DNA of 64,000 nt from Phlegmacium glaucopus (Eukaryota; Basidiomycota; Agaricomycetes; Agaricales; Cortinariaceae). The notes below the pieces were generated by a model, which searched no databases, was not told where the DNA came from, and worked only from the letters and a program-made list of their open reading frames with translations. Numbering within the stretch: the stretch's first letter is position 1; each line of letters begins with the position of its first letter. This document shows, in pieces, positions 1-9,663 of this stretch. The DNA lies in assembly GCA_015039465.1 (NCBI GenBank), contig MU130381.1, forward strand, positions 669,108 through 733,107, read 5' to 3'. The position numbers and the translations under genes are program-made.

Positions 1-1560
1 GTAATCCTTTCCTAGTAGGAAATTACCTGGCTCAGGCCAGGCGTGTCACCTTGCTATCAGGCTAAATGTCGGGGGCTAAACCCGGTTAGTCTGAGGCATG
101 TGAGGGTCTGGCACCGAGGGAGGAACAGAAGTGTCGTGCGTAGAGGCTCGCCGAGGAAGGATAGTCGGTACCTGCTACTTGCGTGGCGGGTCGACCTTTC
201 TCTTCAGCAGGATAACGCTCGAGCCCTGTAGCTTATGGTTTTGTCTAAGCTGGTTTAGTACCTCTGTTAGGTAGTTGGGCAAGGCTTACATGTTAGTGGA
301 CATGGTGTTGTTTTCCAAGGGGGAGTTTGGCTTTTGTATGGGGTCTGCGCGAGACGTTCCGGCCGTAAGGGTTGCCTCAAACTGCCTCTTGCTAGGTTTC
401 CTTGTCGTAAGGAAGTGAGGACGGTTTGCATGTAGGCCGAAACAAGGCTACTTAAGAGCCTGCTCGTTTGTTTTTAGTAGACCCGGTACAGGATGTACTT
501 TAGGCCTTCTCGTAGTTTCACCCGTCGGTCTCAAAAGGCTACCCTTTGCCTTTTGGGACTCAGTTGGGCCAAGGACCTAACCAGACTAAAGGCTCTGCTG
601 AAGTTTTTCCTCAAGACAGGGCGTTTACGCCTGAGCCAACGGTAGTTGGCTGATCTCAGTTGACCTATAAAGGTCTTTTGGGTCAGAAACCTTCTTATAC
701 ACCTATTTAAGGTTCTGGATTAGTACCTAAGACCTATGTGACTAGGCTTTTGATAACATCATTTTAATGCTTCTCCGGACTTACGGGTCTAAGTCTTGAG
801 GTAACGATGTTACCGAAGGCCTTCTGGCAGGCTATGTCTAGGCTGCCCTACCATGTCTTACCGTGCCTGTTATCTGCTTTTGGCTCGATGATTGCTCCGG
901 AAGGTCAGTCGAATGTTTTCAGGCCGTCGTTGGTGAAGAGCTGGTTAGCCATGATGGTGTGAGGCTAAGTCAGGCAGTTTAGGTGGTGTCTCCTTGCGTG
1001 TGGAGCACGGTTGAGGCCCTTTGGGACATGGGTACCTATAGCTGCGCCGGGCTTTTCGTCCGAGACATGGCGACAGTACGAAGGCCACGCCTCCGCAGCC
1101 TGTGTAACCCTCTGTAACACTTTTTGCAAAACTACAGGCTTGTTACAGGTTACTGCTTGAGGTATGGGAGAACCTCAAGGCCGATCTGCTTATACTGTTT
1201 CACGGACTAGGCCTTGGCTGCCTTGGAAGCCTCTTGTGACTTGTGCTTTCAGGCTGGCTCCTAAATTTCCTAAAAACGGTTTTGTCGCTCACTTGACGTG
1301 CGGGAGCGACAGTTGCTGGTTGGCCAAGAGACAAAATGTACATCTATCGTAACTACTTTATCTGCTCTGTCAACTTTTGTAAGTTCAGCATGTTTGTAGT
1401 CTTTAAGGTTTTTTTTAGGCTCACAAGGCTGGGGCTACCCTTTCTTGGGAGGGTTTTTTCAAGTGATAACCGAGGGAGTTACGACTGAGTTTTAGTGACT
1501 TTGAGTTTTAGGGCAACTGCAACGCTGACTTAGTCAAGCTAGCAGGGGATCCAAAGTTAA
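1..1560 (+). ncRNA. Densely structured non-coding RNA-like domain (partial, enters from left edge)
   Basis: No coding frame survives on either strand, yet the region is packed with short-range hairpins. Examples as paired arms are 26-31/36-41, 59-65/86-92, 259-263/269-273, 527-539/548-560, 634-640/645-651, 778-783/790-795, 800-805/809-814, 941-950/963-973, 1156-1163/1172-1179 and 1284-1290/1304-1310. Several helices (59-65/86-92, 527-539/548-560, 941-950/963-973) contain G-U pairs when read on the plus strand, which become A-C mismatches on the minus strand. This suggests a plus-sense transcript selected for folding. The plus strand looks rich in G and T. It is not recognisably 18S, 28S, 5S, SRP or telomerase RNA. 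Because a purine tract and a TGTT...AACA block follow, it may be the internal domain of a non-coding LTR element (LARD/TRIM-like). That identity is inference; the hairpins are seen directly. Confidence 0.45.
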
Positions 1561-1640
1561 TAATATTTCAGAAAAGATATCTACAAGTGACTTACCTAGC
1601 AGGGGATCCAAAGAGGAAAGGATGGGGATCCCTGCTAGGC
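1538..1640. repeat. 18-bp repeat: two direct copies and one inverted copy
   Basis: The sequence CTAGCAGGGGATCCAAAG occurs at 1539-1556 and again at 1596-1613. An inverted copy of its first part, GGGGATCCCTGCTAGG, lies at 1624-1639. The second and third copies can form a hairpin with about 14 bp of stem (one extra G on one side) and a short purine-rich loop. The set lies immediately upstream of the purine tract that precedes the LTR candidate. It could be a processing or packaging hairpin of the element, or a chance remnant of nested insertion. Confidence 0.6.
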
Positions 1641-1646
1641 TGGGGG

Positions 1647-1918
1647 TGTTTAAGTACTAATATGGACATAACGGAGATATAAAATAAATAAAGGAATGAT
1701 ACGATAATAATTAATTAATTAAATAAGAAGTGGTGCGATATGAAAAATAGAAATAAAAGACGGAGGGAATCGGAGGACCGGAGTCAGAGCGGAACTACGG
1801 GATTCCGGAGTCAACCGGTGACGGAAGCGGAGTTGGACGGAAGGTCGGAGGTCGTCGGAAAGGTGGGGTGTATGATTCTAGAGTTGAGGTTTGGGTTAAA
1901 GTCGGGTGTCCCCTAACA
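1647..1918 (+). mobile_element. Putative 3' LTR (TGTT...AACA)
   Basis: A 272-bp block starts TGTTTAAGTAC and ends CCCTAACA, giving the short inverted ends TGTT/AACA usual for LTRs. It is directly preceded by a purine tract (GGCTGGGGG), as expected for the polypurine tract that primes plus-strand synthesis. An A/T-rich TATA-like stretch lies near 1676-1690, and the centre holds a purine-rich series of CGGAG/CGGAA motifs. The matching 5' LTR would lie left of the window, so target duplication and identity cannot be checked here. A Ty1/copia-type element is the best guess from the ends. The call rests on termini and context only. Confidence 0.4.
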
Positions 1919-2028
1919 GTAGTGGATAGCAGTCAGAAAAGTGTAGAACACTGTGACTACTGGCATCAAGTATTGATATAAAAGAAAAGATGCCACAAAG
2001 GTGATGGTAAATGTTAATGTTCTGTGAT

Positions 2029-2500
2029 TAGTGATGGAAAAGTTTGGTTCTGTAAAATAGCTGAACCAAACAACAGGTTCAGTTCAGGGTTCGGCTGTTG
2101 AGATGCTGGTTTGAACCGGTTCGAACCACAATATTTCAGAACACTAAATCCCAGAGAAACATGAATAAAATTGAGCTACTGACATAAAAAAATCAAAAAT
2201 GTTATTCTAATTTTGGTATAACCTTATCTACAGCCATGCCTGGCTTTAATTTGACCAAAAACAGTAATTTTGATGTGCCAAATAGCATCAATCCAAAGTT
2301 CACACAACATCTTACACTGGAGAAGAGACTTTGTGGCACAGATACTACCTTGAATAAGAACTCCTTATATGTTTATTAAATATATGAGATAGACTTTACT
2401 GTTTTCAAAAATTTTAAGGTCAAAATAAGGCTTTCAAAAAATTTCCCAGGCTATAGAGGTTCAAACCGGTTCAAACCAGAACCAAACTTTTCCATCACTA
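2029..2500. mobile_element. Non-autonomous hAT-type MITE (472 bp)
   Basis: Perfect 24-bp terminal inverted repeats begin TAGTGATGGAAAAG and occupy 2029-2052 and 2477-2500. The element is flanked by an exact 8-bp direct repeat TCTGTGAT at 2021-2028 and 2501-2508, the target-site size of hAT transposons. The TAGTGATGG terminus also fits hAT ends. Inside each TIR is a subterminal copy of a GGTTCAAACCGGTTC-type palindrome (about 2108-2128 and 2458-2476), plausibly a transposase-binding motif. No transposase ORF is present, so it would have moved in trans. The perfect TIRs and TSD suggest relatively recent insertion. Confidence 0.85.
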
Positions 2501-2608
2501 TCTGTGATTAATTGTATGCTGCTAAAAAAACTATCAAGAACCAATGGACAATCCTAGATGGGGCTGGCTTACCATAAGTACACATACTCCATTCATATGT
2601 TTTAAACA

Positions 2609-3025
2609 ATGAATGCCACAACCAAACACAAGACTTTTGAGATCATATGGCGATGTGTTCACCTACTAAATGCAAGGTCAAATACCATGCCAGTCAAGAA
2701 GGAACACCCTACCAAGAAGGGTGCTATCCTTTCTGCCACCATTGTCCTCCCCCTCACTCAGATATTCCCTATAGAGGGCAAGACCAACCACTACCTCATC
2801 ACAGTGGTTATTCCTGACTCCACCACCCAGCACATTATCAGTCAGGGTGGTAAGGGACTTAAACAGGTCCACAACATATCTGGTGCTCAGGTCAATGCCT
2901 ACACCTTGGCTACTGGCCCACATGACAAGTGTCATGTCTCTATTCAAGGTACCAACCTCCAAATCAGTGGTACCCTTGTGGTATTGGGCAAGTGGCTTGC
3001 TCCAAAGAAAGTCCACCCCCCCTAA
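2609..3025 (+). pseudogene. KH-domain ORF, probable relic of a repeat-encoded protein
   Basis: The 138-residue reading frame contains a type I KH (RNA-binding) domain in its second half. The GxxG loop is visible in IISQGGKGLKQVHNISGA, followed by a beta strand with HVSIQGTNLQISGTLVV and the final helix. Residues 27-65 resemble no domain I know. Downstream the frame ends at PPKK-rich, proline-rich sequence, and low-complexity coding-like sequence continues with stops to about 3,250. The ORF is isolated among repeats, has no clear promoter, and is not preceded by an evident first exon. It looks like a decayed fragment of a multi-copy Agaricomycete KH protein. Alternatively it is a short intact gene. 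The domain call is firm; the status is inferred. Confidence 0.5.
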
Positions 3026-3514
3026 GATGAAGAAGACCGGTCTGTCCAAGGATTCATCCAAGATTTCCCCCCCTCCCCCCTACCAACAAACCTTTGTCCA
3101 AGTGCCTGCCTCCCTTCTCCTCTACACAGCACTCTGGGCCATCTACTGGCTCTCACATTGTTGACTGCATCAGTAAAATAACATGCTGCTGGAGTGGTTG
3201 GGACTAGTGCCTCCAGTGGTTCCAGCATGCCAGTACATGAGCTAGGTCTATGGTGACATGCCCGAATCCAGCACTGGTACTGGAAAAGAATTTTTACTAG
3301 GGCCAGGCTTCTGAGCTAGAGCTAGAATACAGACATTGTACCAGGTACCTCACTGCTTTCAGTTTTCACTGGGAATAAACTCTGAGTTATTATTTAATAT
3401 TAATGGTACACAAGTTACAAAATGTCATGTACTCTATACTACCATAGTACCACCATCACCATTGATGAGAATAAATAAATTGCAAGTAACTATCCCCCCC
3501 CCCCAAGACGTGCC

Positions 3515-3670
3515 ATGTACATCATCCCTGTTGTATGTTGTTGTCAGCTCGCATTGTATGTGTCATACATCATTGTATGTTGTTGTTACATTGTATGTCG
3601 TCATTACATTGTATGTTGTTGTCACATGTTGTGGTGGGTTGTTGTTAGCCATTCTTGTTGTTCGTCGTGG
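3515..3670 (+). repeat. Degenerate TTG/TGT minisatellite
   Basis: The stretch repeats variants of CATTGTATGTTGTTGT several times (near 3525, 3563, 3590, 3608), then grades into TTGTTGTT sequence. Short ORFs across it are translations of this repeat and are not genes. Confidence 0.7.
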
Positions 3671-3854
3671 TCATTTGAAGCTATTAAGCAAAAGATTAGT
3701 ATAGTGAAATAAAACAAAAGTAAAATTAAAAACCCCCTAGCAAGGGGGTTAGAGCCATCATCACCATTGTTGTTAGCCATGTCACCATTGTTATTAGTCA
3801 TCATTGATCAAAGCTAATAATCATCAAAAGGTTAGTATACATCAGGAAAAATGA

Positions 3855-4065
3855 CTTGTGCCCTAGGCTGTCCTGAAATGTCCTGGGGTGCCCCAGGCAG
3901 CTCAGGGCACTCAGGTCAAGAGGTTGCCCTGGGGTGCAAGTTACCTATGTATGAAAAGTCTTAGGCTGTCCTGGGGCAACCTGAGGCAACCTGAGAGCGT
4001 CCTGAGGCAACCTGAGGCAACCTGAGAGCATCCTGAGGCAACCTGAGAGCATCCTGAGGCAGCCT
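3855..4065 (+). repeat. CCTGAGGCAA minisatellite
   Basis: Tandem and interspersed 10- to 18-bp units of CCTGAGGCAA and CCTGAGAGCGT/CAT run from about 3968 to 4060, with looser CCTGGGG-containing copies before them. Both minus-strand ORFs over it (repeating ASGCSQV or RLPQDAL) are repeat translations and not real proteins. Confidence 0.8.
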
Positions 4066-4269
4066 TAGTCCCTTTGGATCTGATGCTAGAAAACATATAT
4101 AAACCAGATATTTGAGTGGTCTCACACAACAGAATAATAATAATAACAATAAAATTATATTCAATTATTCTAAACATCATATATAGTACTAGTATAATAC
4201 TGGGGAAGTAGGAAATAAGAAAACAAAATTGTGGGTGGTTTATATATCTTTTGGATGGCGCACAGACCA

Positions 4270-4607
4270 TTGGTCACATGATCACAGATAAGCATGATTT
4301 CAATATGGTGCTGGGTCAGGGTAGATTACATAAATTCCAAAAAAGGAAATTTTTTAAAGATGGTAGAGAATTGTTTTAGGACCCTGAATATGTTTAAATT
4401 ATATTAATAGCAGCTCTCCTTATTGAGAAAACTGCAAAATACTTTTTTGGACGCGGCGGTTAAAGATTTTCTAGCAAAATTCATAAATTCTAAGGGACTC
4501 CCAGGGCCTCCTGATGTGATTTGGTCCAGATGGTCAATGCACCAGGATACACTAAAGGTGTCCTGAGAAAATGGGTGACACTCAAAATTTTACCTGTGCT
4601 GCTCTAG
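4270..4607. other. Gene-free AT-rich stretch
   Basis: No coding frame, inverted repeat or RNA gene was seen here. It separates the two minisatellites. Confidence 0.5.
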
Positions 4608-4670
4608 GATGTCCTGAGGTGTCCTGAGGTGTCCTGGGGTGTCCTGGGGTGTCCTGGGATGTCCTGAGTA
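4608..4670 (+). repeat. TGTCCTGAGG/TGTCCTGGGG minisatellite
   Basis: Six consecutive 10-bp units of the form TGTCCTGRGG are visible, ending near 4669. The unit is related to the CCTGAGGCAA array 600 bp upstream, so both probably expanded from the same ancestral sequence. Confidence 0.8.
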
Positions 4671-5237
4671 GTGATGTGATACTAACAAATTACCCAAGGC
4701 TACCTAGGGCCAAAATCATTTTTCCTGATGTAGTGAAATTAAATTATTTTTTAAAAACCCCTAGCAAAGGGGGTAGAGTTGTTGTTGTCATTTGTCATGG
4801 TCTTCAGAGCTAATAAGAAAAAGATGAGTATAGTGAAATAAAATAGAAATAAAAATAAAAAACCCCTAGCAAGGGGGTAGAGCCGTCGTCACCATTGTTG
4901 TTAGCTGTGTTGTCGTTCTCACTAGTCGTCATCATTAGTTGTTGTGTATAGTGAAATAAAACAAAACAAAAAAAAACCCCTAGTGAGGGCCATCATCACT
5001 GTTGTTAGCTGTGTCATCATCGTCATTGTTAGTTGTTGTTCTCACTAGTAATTAAAAGATTAATATAGTGAAATACAAAATAAAATAAAAACATGCTGCC
5101 CCCCCCAGTGAGAGGTGTAGAGCCATTGTTGTTGTTGTCATCCGTTGCGTCCCATCCTCACCATCATTGTTGTCCATTCCAGCTGTCCATTGTTGTTCTC
5201 GTGCCCATTTGGCATCATGGTTGTGAGTGGAGGTTGT

Positions 5238-5285
5238 AGCGAGGGGGGCAAGTGGTAGTGGTGGTGGTGGTGGTGGTAGTGGTGG
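5238..5285 (+). repeat. (GGT)n microsatellite
   Basis: A run of GGT/AGT trinucleotides lies between the last hairpin-bearing repeat unit and non-descript AT-rich sequence. The histidine- or proline-rich minus-strand ORFs over it are repeat artefacts. Confidence 0.85.
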
Positions 5286-5289
5286 GAAG

Positions 5290-6175
5290 AGCCTGAGCAT
5301 CGTGGCATGTTGAACATTGTTGAACTTGAATGTACACATATGGTAATTTGATGTGGTGCACAGACCACATTTAGGGCTGGTCTATTGAACTTAAGGAAAA
5401 AAATAAGGATCACACCAAAAAAATGAAACTTAAATTAGATATGGTTTAGAATAGTAGTCTATGTCCAATTTTAATAAGTTTTATAGTAACATCAGCTGTC
5501 TGATTCAAATAACTACAAGATCAGTATATTTGGCCCTCTGACCATGTGATTGTGTGGGAATCATGGTGATTAAGGATAGGGGGAGTGCTGAACAAATATA
5601 AAGATTGTTTCCAGGCACAATAGGCACAGTTACCATCAAGTTGGAAACTACCTAAAATTAGTAACATGGGGCTGAAAATAGACAACCCCTATATTTCCAG
5701 GAACAATGAGTGCACATGGTGCCAGAACCAAAGTAAAGGTACCAGGAATCAGTATATCTATTTTTGGACATTATCTATTTTTAAATATCTCAAATGTATA
5801 AAATACCTCCCAGGGTTTGTAAATAGTCAGAAAATTGGATTCTTTCTTTCCCCCCTCATTTGCAACCTAGTACAGCTCACTGTCTTAGACATTGAGCAAG
5901 AACACTTGTCTTTGAGCTTTGGGTATTGAATACAGATCAGTGGATGACTTCCCTTAAGGATCTGGAAAAATCTAGAAACTCCAGATCCATCAAATTTATA
6001 TGATTTTCTAATCTGAAACAAAAATTCCAAACTGTAACACATAAATTCCAGATCAGTTGATCTGAAAGCTGTTGTTGAACGTACAGATTGGGACTGTGTG
6101 AATCAAGTTACAACCTCAGCCTTGCAGTGCCAGTCGATTTCCACCATGAAACTGCCATGGACCCCACTATTTTCA
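5290..6175. other. Gene-free stretch left of the DUF6589 pseudogene
   Basis: AT-rich sequence with stops in all frames. A short partial palindrome around AGATCCTTAAG/CAGATC (5935-6070) is visible but no convincing transposon end. Nothing further is supported. Confidence 0.4.
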
Positions 6176-9013
6176 ATGACTATGACGATGATGAGACAGA
6201 TGCAGCTGTTGCGGCCGCGTTTTTACTTGCTGTGACAGTTTTGAAAAGCAGATGAAGTGTTGGCATATTCAGAGCCCACTTGAATAAGATCTTGAGCCTT
6301 GGTTGCACTGGAATTGTTTTCACATTCTGGATAATAGGTTTGGAGGTGTTGGGCTTCAAGGTAGTCACATAGTATTTTGATGTCGGTCTCTGTTGAAGGG
6401 CTGGTGTGAGAGGTACTATTAAATGGGGTTAGGAACTATTTTTGCATCTTGAAAATCACATCACGTAGGGCAAATATGCAAACAGAAACCATGGCCAGCC
6501 AAGTCCAGGTGTGGTTGGAGCCCTTAGCATTATAGATGACCTAACTATCATTAGAAATTTTGAGACAATAACAGAGAAGTAGCAAAACATACCTTATTCC
6601 AGAAATTTTGATGCTCTTGAAGAAGATCCATCTCTTGAATGCATTATCACACCCAGAAAGATTGGCAAGCCAATTTGTTAGCCAGGCATTTCTTTGAGAG
6701 GAACTTGTCAACAGCTGTAGTAGCAAGTGGTGGTTTAATAACATACCGGACTTTAGCCTTCATCCTCTTCAAGCGGACCACCAAACTGAATAAGTGCATC
6801 AGCATATTTTGGTGTCTTCCCAGTACCCCAAAATGCAAGCATAGAATGTGTGATAACATCCAGAACAGTGCCAACATCACCACATTTAATTGCATATTCA
6901 AGCTGTTGAAGGTATAAACAATCTCGATTGAAGAGACAGATGTTTTTGAAAGGGACATCTCATTTGGTTGGACACTCTCAGTGCAATTTTGCCACACGGT
7001 GGCCTGAGCAAAGTTCATTCAAAACCTTCTCCACAACCAAATCAACCTCCTCAACCATCTCAATAGTGTCTACCCAATCCTCAAGTTTCTCCAATGGAGA
7101 GTATATGCAAAATCCATCAAGAATATTGGCAGGCAGAGTTAGATTAAGTGTCAACTCATACACAGGATGAAATGGCGGTAATGATTTTGCTTTCCAACCA
7201 GCTGAAATAGCTTTCCGACCCAGTAGAGTGTTGATTTTCCACAGTGACCAGGGTGATTTTGAATTTGGGGTGCCCCAGAACTCATTGGCAATCATCTGAG
7301 TATGCGAGAACTTGATGTGGAGGAGACCATCCTGACCCTCCATATAGAGTCCAACATTGTCCATGAAGTTGCTATTGTCGTGTTGAATGGCCGAGATCTT
7401 GTAATGTAGTTAGACAAACAAGTGAGTTAAAAAGTAAAGTAGTACACATACCTTGTCAAGTAGAGCAAGGCTGAGCTGATCTCCTGCACAAATCACCAGA
7501 CCATGACCCTTGACATCGTCTTCTGTAAGTTCCAACATGCTCTGAAAAATTGTGTTCATCACACCCAAGGTTCCCTTGAGGCTTGACTCATCAATATGCA
7601 TGGCGGGCAATGGGTATTGTTCAGTTTTATGGACCAGAATTTGATGGACAGGCAATGGTGGTATGATGGATGATGCAAGGCACTTGCGCAGCACAGAAAA
7701 TGTGTCATATAAAATGTCCTTGATGTGCCAAAGTTGGCCAGCTTGAACACATTGAGCTTCCTCTCGACTTGGCAGAAGGTCCTCTGGGCCAAAATTGAGG
7801 ACAGCTTGATGGTTTGTTCACTTTGGTTTCAGAGGAAGCTCACCAAATTCTACACTATAAAGAGGAATGAGCATGGCTGTGGTTCCATTGTCAAAATGGT
7901 CCTTTGAGTTGTGTCATTGTTCACTGACCTTGAACACAATGTTGAGGTTGTCCCATATGAGCATGAAGGCCCTGCTTTTTGCAATCTTCCTCATCTCCTT
8001 CAGTCATTCCTCACTGAGACCCTTGAGTTTTCTGATGGCTTGTGGGTATGACAATGTGATGCCTGCATGGTTGAGCACATCAAACAGAGAGCGAGATTTT
8101 CCACATGAAATACATGCCCATTAAGGTTTGGAACTCGGTAGCATGGTCATTGCAAGCCTTGGCAAGCATACAGATTGTCATTGCAAGGACCTGAAATTAT
8201 GTGAATACATAGTTGAATAAAACAAATAAAATAAATACCAGTTCTTGTTTCTTGCAACTCTTTGTGCTCGAAGACTCAGGAAATCCAATCTGCTGTAGGA
8301 CCTGGCAGGTGGATGGTGCAAGAACCTCTGCCTCTGAGAGAAATTTGGCTATTGAGAACTGCTTCAGGATTTCTGAGACTGGGGTTTTCTGCTCTGGTTG
8401 GAAGCACTGGGTGAGGTGTTCACCTTCAGTAGCAACAAGCTGACAAACTGTAGAGATTGCCCAGTCATTGGCGACCTGAGGTTGACATTGGTGAATACTG
8501 TCAAGGATGGAGTGGCCATGATGAATAAACATGTGGGAAACCTGTGATGACCAAATGGGATCCTTTGTCATGATGAGGGCTGTAATAAAGCTCAAGAGGG
8601 TAGGATAACCTGCCCCCTCAATGAACTTGAGGACCTGGTTAAGATTGTCTTCTTCTTCCTTACGGTTCCTTTGCTCCTCCTCCTTCAACTGTTTCCTTTC
8701 CTTATCTTCCAACTGTTTCCTCTCCTCATCTTCTAACTGTCTCCTCTCCTCCTATTCCCTCCCCTGCGTTGCTGCATGATCCAGTACAATACGAGTGTTC
8801 TGTATGTTGGTAATGTTGCTGGCTTTAAATTGACAAACCTTCCTCCTCTTGGGAACAGGTGTAAAACCATTGACAAACTCGAGGGCATCAGTTATGATTG
8901 GGGAGGCTGTTGTGAAGGGAGACCCAGGCAGAGGGGTACCAAAAGTATTAATGAAGTTGGAAGAGCGTGTTTGAGAGAGTGCTGGGGTACAAGGGGCTTA
9001 TGATATAAATCAT
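6175..9013 (-). pseudogene. DUF6589-type repeat gene, inactivated
   Basis: Read on the minus strand from an ATG at 9013, a long discontinuous frame matches the DUF6589 family as I remember it. An N-terminal segment carries a basic KRRK cluster, then a charged repeat (KERKQLEDEERKQ-like, about 8660-8750). The conserved blocks FIEGAGYPTLLSFITALI, MLIWDNLNI, HKTEQYPLPAMHIDESS, VICAGDQLSLALLDKV and WSLWKINTLLGRKAISAG follow in order. Two GT-AG introns fit the breaks near 8190-8245 and 7390-7450. In-frame stops sit at 8752-8754 (TAG) and at 8004-8006, 7914-7916 and 7818-7820 (all TGA where the family has Arg, i.e. CGA to TGA). Frameshifts occur near 8110 and below 7010, and the C-terminal part survives only in pieces to about 6180. 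Function of the family is unknown; it is highly multi-copy and may be transposon-associated. Confidence 0.75.
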
Positions 9014-9022
9014 TGTTTGTGT

Positions 9023-9656
9023 TGTTATATAACACCAACCAGAGAGCAGTGGACCAGTCTTTAGGTCAAGAGACTCCCTTTTATTTGTTTAGGGAAGGCT
9101 TAGCCTTAGACTTGTAACACACAGGGGTAGGGGGAAAGAATAGAGAAGAGAAGGATGAGGATGAATGAGAAAGAGTCTTCAATGAGACTATAGTAGTTGA
9201 CAGTAGGTTGACAGTAAAGGACTGAAAAAGCGAACTTAGAGGGAGGAATTCACTGGAATTCCACTGAGAAGATGACTGTTGGGGAGTAAGAATGAATTGG
9301 GAGAAACTACCTATCCTGGTACAAAAGAGCAGTATTTATACCCTAAGGATGAGGCTATGTAGAACAATAAAAAGAAAGAAGTACGCGCTGTCAAAGGAAG
9401 AAAGATAAAGAGAGGACAGCTGCAAGAAGAAAAGAACAATAGAAAAGAAGAAGGAACAATAAAAAAATCTGTAAAGTGAAAAGAAAAGAAGGCAGTGTAC
9501 ATAGTCCAATAGCAAAAATATATCAACTCCATAGGTGTGTGGTCATGTCAAAAATGTGAAAGGTCCTGAGTCAATACTTGAAAGGCGCAGCCTTGTTCCC
9601 AAGAAAACACTACTTGCCCATGATCCCATGTCGCGCAGCTTTGATAACACTTGACA
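9023..9656 (-). mobile_element. LTR-like block / promoter upstream of the DUF6589 copy
   Basis: On the minus strand this block begins TGTCAAGTGTTATC and ends TTATATAACA. In between it contains a TATA element (GGTATAAATA, about 9333-9346), then a long pyrimidine-rich leader, an AATAAA signal near 9079-9085 and a short tail. That order matches U3-R-U5 of an LTR. The ATG of the DUF6589 pseudogene lies only 10 nt beyond its end, so the block could equally be that gene's own promoter and leader. I found no target duplication, primer-binding site or polypurine tract, so a solo LTR is a tentative call. Confidence 0.35.
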
Positions 9657-9663
9657 CACTGTG

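Larger units (their letters stand above)
3710..5165. repeat. Degenerate ~117-bp repeat units carrying a C5/G5 hairpin
   Basis: Five related units start with TATAGTGAAATAAAA-type sequence at 3710, 4731, 4829, 4947 and 5064; the last four are near-tandem with spacings of 98, 118 and 117 bp. Each continues with an A-rich run, then ACCCCCTAGCAAGGGGGT (self-complementary arms around TAGCA) or a decayed version, then GAGCC and a (GTC/ATC) ACCATTGTTGTTAGC block. The first unit is separated from the others by the minisatellites at 3.84-4.68 kb. No coding sequence is evident. Origin is unknown; the units could be a decayed satellite or derived from a short transposon. Confidence 0.65.

Noticed and set aside
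321..1086. Two short rRNA-like strings: GGGAGTTTGGCT at 321-332 and AGTACGAAGGCC at 1075-1086, resembling LSU rRNA motifs
   Set aside because: The flanking sequence does not continue either rRNA motif and no other conserved rRNA block was found, so the matches are probably chance.
2116..2128. GGTTCGAACC resembling a tRNA B box
   Set aside because: It belongs to the palindromic subterminal repeat of the MITE; no A box, acceptor stem or terminator fits.
2678..3061. 127-codon minus-strand ORF
   Set aside because: Antisense shadow of the KH-domain ORF with no motif of its own.
3941..4270. Two minus-strand ORFs with ASGCSQV-type repeats
   Set aside because: Translation of the CCTGAGGCAA minisatellite.
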